Part shown: piece after piece, positions 6,555 through 13,840 of the stretch
Position numbering within the stretch: the stretch's first letter is position 1
How the letters are laid out: every line of letters starts with the position of its first letter
Source: an uncultured Bacteroidales bacterium
GTDB taxonomy: Bacteria > Bacteroidota > Bacteroidia > Bacteroidales > UBA932
Reading direction: 5' to 3'
NCBI GenBank assembly: GCA_946549475.1
Contig: CAMNQO010000008.1
Span: forward strand, 1 to 19,880
Length of the DNA stretch: 19,880 nt
Position numbers and translations under genes: made by a program
Notes under the pieces: model-generated
Seen by the model: the letters and a program-made list of their open reading frames with translations, nothing else
The model's database searches: none
Told to the model about the DNA's origin: nothing

Positions 6555-8333
6555 ATGAAAAAGTTGATTTATGTCATTGCCATTCTGTTGCTGACAGCCT
6601 GTTCAAAAGACAATCTCACGACCACGGTTGCGGATGCTTCCGTCGCGGCGACCGTGGATGTTCCGGCCAATGTCGAGGATGAGATTTCCAATACGACATT
6701 TTCCAGGACCATCTCGCTGACCTGGTCCGCCTCTTCCGTCACCGTCGAAGGTGATGAAAACGGCATCGTCAGCGTGTCCGGAACCCATGTGACGGCCGAC
6801 AACACCGCCACTTCGGAAAAAGTGAAATACAGCCTTGCCGGCACTTGCGCCGACGGCAGTTTCAAGGTCTATTCCAACAACAAACAGTGCTTCGAACTCA
6901 ACGGGCTCAGCCTGACCAATCCCGCCGGGGCGGCCATCAACAACCAGGGCAAGAAGCGCTGTTTCGTGGTGGTGAACGGGACCAATACCCTGGCGGACGC
7001 TTCTTCCGCCCAGTATGTCAAGACCGGGGAGGAAGACATGAAAGCGGTGTTCTTCAGCGAGGGGCAGTTGCTGCTGAGCGGCAGCGGCTCCCTGTCCATC
7101 ACCGCAAACAACAGCCAGGGCAAAGCGGCCCTCACCTCCGACGACTACATCCGCGTGATGTCGGACGGTCCCGTCCTTTCGGTGAAGACCACATCTTCTT
7201 CGGCCGGCCACGGCGTCCGCGGAAAAGACTACATCCTCGTTGACGGTGGCACCATCACGGCCGATGTGGCCTCCAATATGAAAAAAGGCTTTTCCTCCGA
7301 CTCGCTGGTCGTCATCACGGGCGGCACTTCGACCATCCGGGTGACCGGCGGCGCGGCGTATGACAGCGAGGATAAAGAGTACACCGGCTCGGCCGGCATC
7401 AAGGCCGGGTATGCTTTCAAGATGACGGGCGGTACGGTCAGCATCACCAACTCCGGCATGGGCGGCAAGGGCATCAAAGTGGGCGGCAGCGCCGAAAAGG
7501 GCGTCTATATTTTCTGCGGCGAGGTGAGCGGCGGTACGCTTTCCGTCGATGTGACCGGTGCCAACTACACGACCGGCGATGTGTCCGCAAAGGGCATCAA
7601 GGCCGGCTGGGCCGTCAAGAACGGCACCAAGGCCGGGATGGGCGGCATGCCCGGTGGCGGTATGCCCGGTGGCGGCGGTATGCCTGGCGGCGGTATGCCC
7701 GGTGGCGGTGGCATGGGCGGCGGAACGACCTATTCTGCGATGACGGGCGATTTCCTTATCAGCGGCGGCACCGTCAAGGTCACATGCTCCAACAATGAAG
7801 CCTTTGAAGTCAAAAAGACATTGACGATTACAGGAGGCGAGGTCTTCGCCTATTCCCCGGCCGATGACGCCATCAACTCCGCCAGTACCTTTACCGTCAC
7901 CGGCGGCAGGGTCTGCGGGATCTCTACGGCCAACGACGGCCTGGATGCCAACGGAAACTTCTATATCCAGGGCGGATGGGTGTATGCGGCCGGTGGCGGC
8001 GGTGCGGAGCTGGCCATCGACGCCAATACGGAAGGCGGATTCAAGCTCTATCTCCAGGGCGGGACGGTCGTCGCGGCCGGCGGTGTGGAGAACGGCGCCA
8101 GCAACAATCTCAAATCAAGTTACCTCTCTTACAACAAGGGCTCTGTCTATGGCGTCACGGCCGGCGGCGAAAAATTGTTTGCCGTCCAAGCTCCCTCCGG
8201 CGGCAGTGGCGGCGGGATGGGGGGCCAGAGTTCTTCCACGCTGTATGTCTATTCCTCCTCCACTCCTTCTGTCACAAGGGTCACTTCCTGTTCGGGATCA
8301 TTCTGGAATGGCTATGGATATACTTCATTTTAA
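6555..8333 (+). CDS. Cthe_2159-like carbohydrate-binding beta-helix lipoprotein
   Basis: A 592-residue predicted surface or outer-membrane lipoprotein. The ATG at 6555 gives a compact signal peptide (MKKLIYVIAILLLTAC) ending in a lipobox with Cys16; an in-frame ATG at 6531 would only add a charged tail. The rest is built of repeated beta-rungs such as GGTITADVASN, GGTVSITNSG and GGTVKVTCSNN. These alternate with SDD/DDA turns (YIRVMSDGPVLSV, PADDAINSAST), as in the Cthe_2159 carbohydrate-binding family (PF14262-like), a right-handed parallel beta-helix known to bind acidic polysaccharide or cellulose. Residues 362-390 are a Gly/Met/Pro-rich insert. It heads a five-gene run, with the next gene 21 bp downstream. 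The fold assignment is strong; the ligand here is not known. Such proteins often accompany VTC and DUF4956 genes, as they do here. Confidence 0.82.
   Translation: MKKLIYVIAILLLTACSKDNLTTTVADASVAATVDVPANVEDEISNTTFSRTISLTWSASSVTVEGDENGIVSVSGTHVTADNTATSEKVKYSLAGTCADGSFKVYSNNKQCFELNGLSLTNPAGAAINNQGKKRCFVVVNGTNTLADASSAQYVKTGEEDMKAVFFSEGQLLLSGSGSLSITANNSQGKAALTSDDYIRVMSDGPVLSVKTTSSSAGHGVRGKDYILVDGGTITADVASNMKKGFSSDSLVVITGGTSTIRVTGGAAYDSEDKEYTGSAGIKAGYAFKMTGGTVSITNSGMGGKGIKVGGSAEKGVYIFCGEVSGGTLSVDVTGANYTTGDVSAKGIKAGWAVKNGTKAGMGGMPGGGMPGGGGMPGGGMPGGGGMGGGTTYSAMTGDFLISGGTVKVTCSNNEAFEVKKTLTITGGEVFAYSPADDAINSASTFTVTGGRVCGISTANDGLDANGNFYIQGGWVYAAGGGGAELAIDANTEGGFKLYLQGGTVVAAGGVENGASNNLKSSYLSYNKGSVYGVTAGGEKLFAVQAPSGGSGGGMGGQSSSTLYVYSSSTPSVTRVTSCSGSFWNGYGYTSF
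7638..7724 (+). repeat. Gly/Met/Pro repeat inside the beta-helix lipoprotein gene
   Basis: Short tandem units of the form ATGCCCGGTGGCGG, interspersed with extra GGC codons, encode repeated MPGGG motifs (residues 362-390 of the lipoprotein). The run is in frame and interrupts the beta-helix rungs, so it is likely an exposed flexible loop. Repeats of this kind can vary in copy number and are prone to assembly error. Confidence 0.75.
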
Positions 8334-8354
8334 CAATACAATCTGATATACTGT

Positions 8355-8789
8355 ATGAAAAAGATTATGTACATGCTTGCCGTCCTGCTTGTGGGAATCC
8401 CGGCGACGGCACAGGCACAGGAAGAAGATCAGGCGCAGTCTGCGACGGGAAATCCCGCCAGGAAAAACCTGGTCATAAAGGAATGGAACACGGATGTCCG
8501 TTCCAACAACAAGTATCTCGATCATGTGACCACCTACAACGAGTTTGGAAAAAAGGTCGAGGAAATCGAGTACAATACCGGCGGTCAGCTGTGGCGCAAA
8601 CGCTATGAACGCGGCAAAGACGGCAGAATCCAAAAAGAATATCTGTACGATCAGCACAACCGTCTGGTCAGCTACAAAGTGATCGAGTACAATGAGGTGG
8701 GCAAAAAGATGCAGACGACCTACCTGCCCAACGGCAAGGTGAAGACCATCAAGGTCTATGAGTACAGCGTGACCAACGCCGGCGAATGA
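8355..8789 (+). CDS. Small secreted protein with YD-like repeats
   Basis: A 144-residue protein without a family name I can give. Residues 1-21 are a signal peptide, with likely cleavage after AQA21. Residues ~22-60 are polar. From ~61 to ~136 there are about six short repeats of 12-14 residues. Each has an Asn/Asp-Gly-type turn and ends in an aromatic residue (YNEFGKKVEEIE, YNTGGQLWRKRY, YNEVGKKMQTTY). This resembles the YD repeats of RHS proteins or MORN-like antitoxin repeats and suggests a small beta-sheet. The protein is rich in Lys/Arg and Glu. It follows the beta-helix lipoprotein after 21 bp, and its stop overlaps the VTC gene start as ATGA. It is therefore probably co-translated with the VTC protein. 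No promoter is visible in the 21 bp gap. The function is unknown; a role in the same envelope process is inference. Confidence 0.8.
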   Translation: MKKIMYMLAVLLVGIPATAQAQEEDQAQSATGNPARKNLVIKEWNTDVRSNNKYLDHVTTYNEFGKKVEEIEYNTGGQLWRKRYERGKDGRIQKEYLYDQHNRLVSYKVIEYNEVGKKMQTTYLPNGKVKTIKVYEYSVTNAGE

Positions 8790-9628
8790 TTTTGATGGCA
8801 GAGAGTATTTCACATATCGCCCCTCCCTCCGATGCGCTGGCGGCGGTTCTTTCCCGTCTGGGGCCTGTCACGCTGGACGAGATGGAGTCCGTCAAGCTGA
8901 TGAACCGTATCGACAGCAAGTATCTGACCGATGTCCGGATTTTGTTGCGGATATTGGACGATGCGGCCGCACAGGGCTATCGGGCCCTTTGTGCGGACGA
9001 GACCAAACTCATTGCCTACGACTCCGTTTATTTCGATACGCCGGACCTGAAGATGTACACCGACCACCGCAACCGCAAACTGGTCCGTCAGAAAGTCCGT
9101 ACCCGTTGCTACCTGGGTTCCGGGTTGACCTTCCTTGAGATAAAACGCAAAAACAATCACGGGCGTACCAAGAAAAAGCGGATACGCATCCCGTCGGAAG
9201 AATTGGTGGACTTCCGTTCCAATCAGGAGGCGGCCGCCTACCTGGCCGGCCATTCCGCCTATACGGTGGATCGGATCAGTCCCGAGCTGCACACTTGTTT
9301 CTCCCGCATCACCCTGGTCAATCCGGAAATGACGGAGCGCCTGACCATCGATACGAATCTGCATTTCGAGAACATCCGTTTCGGAACAAAGGCGGATTTG
9401 CCGGATGCCGTCATCATCGAACTCAAGCAGGACGGCCGCAAAGCCAGCCGGATGAAGCCCATTTTGCGCAGGCACCGGGTCAAGCCTTTCCGCATCAGCA
9501 AGTACTGTGTGGCGGTGACGCTGACGGATCCTGCGGCAAGGCGGGGGAGGTTCAAGCTCAAAATCAAGAAAATAGGCATGGTTATCGGCCATCGCCTGAA
9601 ATATGCGTTCAACAATCAAACCTTTTAA
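8786..9628 (+). CDS. VTC-domain protein, polyphosphate polymerase-like
   Basis: A 280-residue cytosolic protein with one VTC domain (PF09359-like), the tunnel fold of the yeast polyphosphate polymerase Vtc4. The expected basic tunnel and metal-binding positions are present. RIDSKYL gives Arg41 and Lys45, and RQKVRTRCY gives Arg104/Arg106. LEIKRKNNHGR gives Glu118 and Lys120, VIIELKQDG gives Glu212 and Lys214, and FRISKY gives Arg236 and Lys239. The protein is strongly basic and ends in a Lys/Arg-rich tail (RRGRFKLKIKKIGM). It lacks the SPX and membrane domains of the yeast complex. The start at 8786 overlaps the previous stop; Met4 (8795) is an alternative. The DUF4956 membrane protein follows after 10 bp and could supply the missing membrane part. 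Polymerisation of phosphate is the family expectation, not shown for bacterial homologues in this gene context. Confidence 0.87.
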   Translation: MILMAESISHIAPPSDALAAVLSRLGPVTLDEMESVKLMNRIDSKYLTDVRILLRILDDAAAQGYRALCADETKLIAYDSVYFDTPDLKMYTDHRNRKLVRQKVRTRCYLGSGLTFLEIKRKNNHGRTKKKRIRIPSEELVDFRSNQEAAAYLAGHSAYTVDRISPELHTCFSRITLVNPEMTERLTIDTNLHFENIRFGTKADLPDAVIIELKQDGRKASRMKPILRRHRVKPFRISKYCVAVTLTDPAARRGRFKLKIKKIGMVIGHRLKYAFNNQTF

Positions 9629-9638
9629 TTTTTAGAAT

Positions 9639-10412
9639 ATGTTTCACCTGTTGCAAGAACTCGGAGAGGTCAATCCCGTACTGGATGAGGAAATGGTCGA
9701 TGTACAGATGATAGCCGATGCGATGATGACCACCGGACAGTCCCTGGCCGAACTGGGCATCCGCTTTTTCCTCAATGTCTTCGTATGTTGGCTGATCGTC
9801 CAGTTCTTCTATTATCGCAAGAGCCGGCGACGCGACTATTATTTCACCTTCATGGTGTTCTCCTCGGCGATGCTGATGCTGCTCTACATCATGGGCAATG
9901 TGGAAGTGGGTGTCGGACTGACCCTGGGACTTTTCGCCATTTTCGGCGTCATCCGCTACCGTACCGAGACCGTTCCCATCCGGGAGATGACCTACCTCTT
10001 CGTGATTATTGCTTTGGCCGCCATGAACGGTCTGGCTCCGCTGTACCGCCTGGTCGGCGCGGCGGGCGCTCATCCCCACTACGAACTTTCGACCAGCGCT
10101 TTGCTGGTGACCTGCCTGGCCAATACCCTGGTCGTCGTGCTGATCTGGGTGCTGGAGAGCGAGCGGCTGCTCAAGCATACTTCCGCCAAACTCGTGCTAT
10201 ACGACCGCATCGACCTCATCGTGCCGGACAAACGCGCCGAGTTGCTGGAAGATCTTGAAAAACGCGTGGGCATCAAAGCCGATCATGTGGAAATCGGGCA
10301 TGTGGACTTCTTGCGCGACGCCGCCTTCATCAAGGTCTATTATACGATGGGTAAAAACCAGACGGCTACCATCGACCAGCTGACCAAGGCGAAGGATTTT
10401 GTCGAACAATAA
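9639..10412 (+). CDS. DUF4956 family inner-membrane protein
   Basis: A 257-residue membrane protein of unknown function. An amphipathic N-terminal ~38 residues precede five hydrophobic segments (~41-58, 67-85, 89-105, 116-135, 153-171). Between the third and fourth lies the conserved DUF4956 stretch GLFAIFGVIRYRTE (~97-110), followed by VPIREMTYLF. The C-terminal ~85 residues are soluble, with an alpha/beta character (AELLEDLEKRVGIKADHVEI), and probably cytoplasmic. DUF4956 genes are commonly found directly beside VTC-domain genes; here the gap is 10 bp, and the DUF2490 gene follows after 12 bp. By analogy with the eukaryotic VTC complex it could form the membrane channel or anchor for the VTC product, but that is inference. 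The ATG at 9639 is the natural start. Confidence 0.87.
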   Translation: MFHLLQELGEVNPVLDEEMVDVQMIADAMMTTGQSLAELGIRFFLNVFVCWLIVQFFYYRKSRRRDYYFTFMVFSSAMLMLLYIMGNVEVGVGLTLGLFAIFGVIRYRTETVPIREMTYLFVIIALAAMNGLAPLYRLVGAAGAHPHYELSTSALLVTCLANTLVVVLIWVLESERLLKHTSAKLVLYDRIDLIVPDKRAELLEDLEKRVGIKADHVEIGHVDFLRDAAFIKVYYTMGKNQTATIDQLTKAKDFVEQ

Positions 10413-10424
10413 GCCTTCAGTAGT

Positions 10425-11249
10425 ATGCAATCCCGACTTTCTTCGCGCACCCGGGCCGTCCGTGTCTGTCTTGCGCTATCCCTCGCCTTGGTCTTTCCGA
10501 CGGTGCTGCGGGCGCAAGTCACCGTCAATGATATGACGACCGATTTTCAGGGACGCATATCCGCCGGGGTGGACAAAAAAATTATCAAGGGGCTGCATGT
10601 GGGGCTGGATGTGGAAGCGCGGATGAAAAACAATTTCAGTCAGGTGGGGCGTGTGCAGGCGGACCTGAATATCAGTTATAAGCCCCTGAAATGGCTGAAA
10701 ACTTCTCTGGGCTATGTCTTCATGGAGAACCGTAATTCCTCCAATGTGTGGAAAATGCGTCACCGCCTGTATGTTGATGTGACCGGTAGCGTGGATTTTG
10801 GACTCTGGCGGCTTTCCCTCAAGGAAAAGTTGCAGCTGACCCACAAAGATGTGAACAATGCCTATCAGAGCGTCCCCAATTTGTTGGAACTCAAATCCCG
10901 CTTGAAGGTGAGTTACCGGGGATGGACCCATTGGCGTCCGTATGCTTTCGTGGAGTTGCGCAACTGCTTCAATGACCCGGCTTGTTCTGCGACGTGGGAT
11001 TCTACGACCTCAACCTACTCCAACTATCAGTTTCTGGGGTATGCAGATGCCTATATCAACCGGCTCCGGGGTGCCTTGGGCGTAGAATGGAAGATCACGC
11101 GGGAGCACTCCATTGACTTTTATGCGATGGCGGACTACTGTTATGAAAAGAATATCGACACCAACAAAGCGGGAACGAAGCTCAAGTCGCTCACCTGGGA
11201 CCGGACTCTTCGTCCTGTCTTCGGTATAGGGTACAACTTTTCATTTTGA
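10425..11249 (+). CDS. DUF2490 outer-membrane beta-barrel protein
   Basis: A 274-residue predicted outer-membrane protein. Residues 1-31 form a signal peptide with cleavage after LRA. Nearly all of the mature chain consists of alternating beta-strands with polar and aromatic residues (LKWLKTSLGYVFMENR, HSIDFYAMADYCY). The last residues, GIGYNFSF, end in Phe, the usual barrel-assembly signal. These are DUF2490 features, and the length is normal. The gene starts 12 bp after the DUF4956 stop and closes the run of five genes. No hairpin terminator is evident before the next promoter. What passes through or binds to the barrel is unknown; its place in the operon suggests export or surface attachment of whatever the VTC/DUF4956 pair makes. 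Confidence 0.85.
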   Translation: MQSRLSSRTRAVRVCLALSLALVFPTVLRAQVTVNDMTTDFQGRISAGVDKKIIKGLHVGLDVEARMKNNFSQVGRVQADLNISYKPLKWLKTSLGYVFMENRNSSNVWKMRHRLYVDVTGSVDFGLWRLSLKEKLQLTHKDVNNAYQSVPNLLELKSRLKVSYRGWTHWRPYAFVELRNCFNDPACSATWDSTTSTYSNYQFLGYADAYINRLRGALGVEWKITREHSIDFYAMADYCYEKNIDTNKAGTKLKSLTWDRTLRPVFGIGYNFSF

Positions 11250-11359
11250 CCGTCTTCTTCGGCCTGATGTCCCGGGGCACGACTTGCATCGGTTGACAGG
11301 TGCGGCACGGTGCTTATACTTCTCTTGAGTGAAAATAATGATATTTAGAGGAGAATCCG

Positions 11360-11367
11360 TATATTTG
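11360..11367 (+). promoter_or_regulatory. -7 promoter element of the Na/Pi cotransporter gene
   Basis: TATATTTG lies 20 bp before the ATG at 11388, in the 138 bp gap after the DUF2490 gene. A matching TTTG -33 box at 18-21 bp is not seen. A purine-rich AGAGGAGA (11347-11354) lies upstream of the -7 box and so is not a ribosome binding site. Confidence 0.5.
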
Positions 11368-11387
11368 CGTGCGCAAAACGATTTTTG

Positions 11388-13064
11388 ATGGATTCCGTTT
11401 CTATTTTAAGTGCAGTGTTGTCACTGCTGTCCGGTATAGGTATCTTTCTGATAGCTTGCCAAATGATGAGTTCGAATCTGGAGGCTGCGAGTTCGGACAA
11501 GCTGAAACAACTTTTTGGTAAAACCTCTTCCAACCCCTTGCTGGGCGTGGGTATCGGTGCGACCAGTACGGCCCTTATCCAGAGTTCCGGTGCGACCACG
11601 GTGATGACCATCGGTTTCGTGAATGCCGGTATCATTTCCCTGTATCAGGCGGCCACGCTCATCTACGGCGCCAACATCGGTACCACCATCACCGCCCAGA
11701 TCGTCGCCCTCGGTATGTTCGGCGGTGCCGGTATTTCTACCACTTTGATATTTTCAGGGCTTGCCGGCGTGGGTGCCTTCGTCTCGCTCTTTGCCAAGGA
11801 AAACAAGTGGAAGACCATCGGTGGCATCCTGACGGGCTTCGGTATGCTTTTCGTCGGTCTCGCCCTGATGAGCGGCTCGATGGAAGCGTTTGCCGCGCAG
11901 GATGCCGTCAAGGATTTTCTGTCCGGCATCACCCATCCCTTGCTGCTGGTGCTGATCGGAACTTTGCTGACGGCCATCATCCAGAGTTCGTCCGTCATGA
12001 CATCCATCGCCCTTACGATGGTCGTAACGGGATTGATCAGCCTGGATCAGGGCATACTCCTGACGATGGGATCCAATATCGGCTCTTGCGTCGTGGCCAT
12101 CCTGGCCGGCGTCACCAGCGGTCTCAATGCCCGTCGGACGGCGCTCATCCATTTGCTTTTCAACTGTTTCGGTGTCGTCCTGTTCATGATCGTCGGTACG
12201 CTGGTCGCGTGGGCAACGAACGGGATTACTTACGGGACTTTGTTTGCCCGGTGGTTTCCCGGCGTGCCCCAGACGCAGCTGGCGATGTTCCATACTTTCT
12301 TCAATACGGTCACCGTGGCCGTCATGCTGCCGCTTACCAGGCCCCTGGTCAATTTGGTCTGCCGAATGATGCCGAAGACGGAAGATCCCGATGCCGCACC
12401 GGTGTTGAGCCTGCATTATGTCAATGAGAATATGTTGCGTACCCCGGCCGTGGCGGTCGGGCAGGTCCGTCGGGAGATTCTGCGCATGGCGGATTTGGCG
12501 ATGGAAAATGTGGATCGTTGTATAAGAATCATCACCCGTCTGAATTTCAGTGAAAAGACGCATTTTGAACAGACGGAGGAGGAACTGAACTTTATCACGC
12601 AGCACTTGATTAACTATGTGGTCCGTTTGTCGGAGGAAAAGGGTCTGAACGACAGGGACCATGTCTATCTTTCTACGACCTACCGCTCCGTGCGGGATTT
12701 GGAACGGGTGGGCGACTATGCCGAGAATGTCGTAGAATATGCTGACGCCCTCCGGCTTTCGCAGAAAACTTTTTCGGATGATGCGCTCTATGAAATCAGC
12801 CAGTTGAAAACCCTGCTGCATCAGTTGTACGACCAGTGCCGCCTGGCCTATAAGAATGAAGATTTTGACGCCCTCGCACAGGCGAAAGAGATTGAAGAGC
12901 AGACGGACGACTATACCCGGATGATGGAGGAAAGCCACATCCAGCGGCTGGAGCAGGGGCTCTGTACGCCGATGGTCGCCGCTCAATTTTTATCCTTGTC
13001 TTCTGATTTGGAACGTGTGGCCGACCATTTGCTCAATGTGGCAAAGTCGATAAAAACAGCCTGA
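11388..13064 (+). CDS. Na/Pi cotransporter family protein with PhoU-like C-terminal domain
   Basis: A 558-residue inner-membrane sodium/phosphate symporter of the NptA/YjbB type. Two inverted Na_Pi_cotrans repeats are visible. The first carries QSSGATT (residues 65-71) and the second QSSSVMT (199-205), the paired signature of the SLC34-like fold. About eight hydrophobic segments lie in residues 1-345. Residues ~355-550 form an all-helical PhoU-like domain (VGQVRREILRMADLAMENVDR, SVRDLERVGDYAENVVEY, SDLERVADHLLNVAKSI). The ATG at 11388 is chosen over the TTG at 11385, and a TATATTTG element lies 20 bp before it. It sits just downstream of the VTC operon, which hints at a shared phosphate economy, although a separate promoter is likely. 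Some homologues export phosphate rather than import it; direction cannot be read here. Confidence 0.93.
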   Translation: MDSVSILSAVLSLLSGIGIFLIACQMMSSNLEAASSDKLKQLFGKTSSNPLLGVGIGATSTALIQSSGATTVMTIGFVNAGIISLYQAATLIYGANIGTTITAQIVALGMFGGAGISTTLIFSGLAGVGAFVSLFAKENKWKTIGGILTGFGMLFVGLALMSGSMEAFAAQDAVKDFLSGITHPLLLVLIGTLLTAIIQSSSVMTSIALTMVVTGLISLDQGILLTMGSNIGSCVVAILAGVTSGLNARRTALIHLLFNCFGVVLFMIVGTLVAWATNGITYGTLFARWFPGVPQTQLAMFHTFFNTVTVAVMLPLTRPLVNLVCRMMPKTEDPDAAPVLSLHYVNENMLRTPAVAVGQVRREILRMADLAMENVDRCIRIITRLNFSEKTHFEQTEEELNFITQHLINYVVRLSEEKGLNDRDHVYLSTTYRSVRDLERVGDYAENVVEYADALRLSQKTFSDDALYEISQLKTLLHQLYDQCRLAYKNEDFDALAQAKEIEEQTDDYTRMMEESHIQRLEQGLCTPMVAAQFLSLSSDLERVADHLLNVAKSIKTA

Positions 13065-13094
13065 TTTGTTTGTTTGAAGAAATGTCTATATTTG
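13065..13094 (+). promoter_or_regulatory. Promoter of the Fn3 lipoprotein-menG-menA operon
   Basis: TTTG (13065-13068) is followed after 18 bp by TATATTTG (13087-13094), matching the Bacteroidota pattern. The ATG at 13108 is 13 bp after the -7 box, so the leader would be very short. The TTTG is part of three tandem TTTG units, so the exact -33 box is ambiguous. Confidence 0.6.
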
Positions 13095-13107
13095 CAAAAA
13101 ATTTTGT

Positions 13108-13815
13108 ATGATGAAAAACGTTTTTCTTCCCTTCCTGATGGTGGCTCTGATGCCCGTCCTTTTCTCTTGTAAAAAGAGCAATACCGACACCGAACCGCTT
13201 GCCTATGTCTATATAGGGACAGAAGTCGCGGAAAATGTAACCCCCGTCTCGGCGAAATTGATGGCCAATATCCGCTTTGTCAATATCTCCGGCGGGCAGA
13301 TGAGTCTGCGGTTCTATTATTCTGAAAAGAGGTTTGACCGCTATACGCTGGATGACAGCGAGGTGAAGCGGACGGAGTTTGAAACCTTCGATGTGGGGGA
13401 CGGCAAGTTCGGCATCACCGTCGAGGGGCTCAAGCCGAATACGACCTACTATTACATGCCCTATCTGACGACCAAAGGTATTTCTCTGATTGATGTCGTC
13501 ATGGATTTTACCACGCAGAACTATTGCGTGACCCAGGAAGCGACGAATGTCGAAGTTACCAGCGCGACCCTCAATGCCATGACCGTACTCAGTCCGGAAG
13601 AAATCGCGCAATGCGTTTTCGCTTTTGAATATACCGATCTGGATTTTGAGCAGAATGCCCGGACGACGGATCCCGTCATTCCCGATGAGGACGGAAAGTT
13701 TTCTTTCAATCTGACGGGATTGACCTCCGGTACGACCTATTGGTTCCGGGCCGTCGTGATCCGCAACGGGCACCGTGAGTATGCGGATGAAGAACGCAGT
13801 TTCAAAACGGAATAA
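13108..13815 (+). CDS. Lipoprotein with two fibronectin type III-like repeats
   Basis: A 235-residue predicted lipoprotein. The signal peptide runs to residue 20 and the lipobox LFSC places the lipidated residue at Cys21, followed by Lys-Lys. The mature part has two consecutive domains of roughly 85-95 residues. Each opens with a segment of the type VTPVSAKLMANI or VTSATLNAMTVL and ends with a hallmark LKPNTTYYYMPYL or LTSGTTYWFRAVV. Those endings are typical of Fn3-type repeats in Bacteroidota surface proteins. The Lys-Lys after the lipid Cys, without an acidic stretch, does not clearly indicate surface export. The start (ATG ATG; second Met also possible) lies just after a promoter. The menG homologue starts 25 bp downstream, but no functional link is apparent. 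No specific function is proposed. Confidence 0.8.
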   Translation: MMKNVFLPFLMVALMPVLFSCKKSNTDTEPLAYVYIGTEVAENVTPVSAKLMANIRFVNISGGQMSLRFYYSEKRFDRYTLDDSEVKRTEFETFDVGDGKFGITVEGLKPNTTYYYMPYLTTKGISLIDVVMDFTTQNYCVTQEATNVEVTSATLNAMTVLSPEEIAQCVFAFEYTDLDFEQNARTTDPVIPDEDGKFSFNLTGLTSGTTYWFRAVVIRNGHREYADEERSFKTE

Positions 13816-13840
13816 ACCCTGTAATTATTTCGAGTGCGGG

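Noticed and set aside
11293..11320. Sigma70-like TTGACA with TATACT at 16 bp
   Set aside because: It matches the Escherichia coli promoter consensus, which Bacteroidota do not use; a TATATTTG element nearer the gene fits better.
11754..12986. 410-codon minus-strand frame opposite the Na/Pi cotransporter
   Set aside because: It is antisense to a well-conserved gene and has shadow-type composition without motifs.
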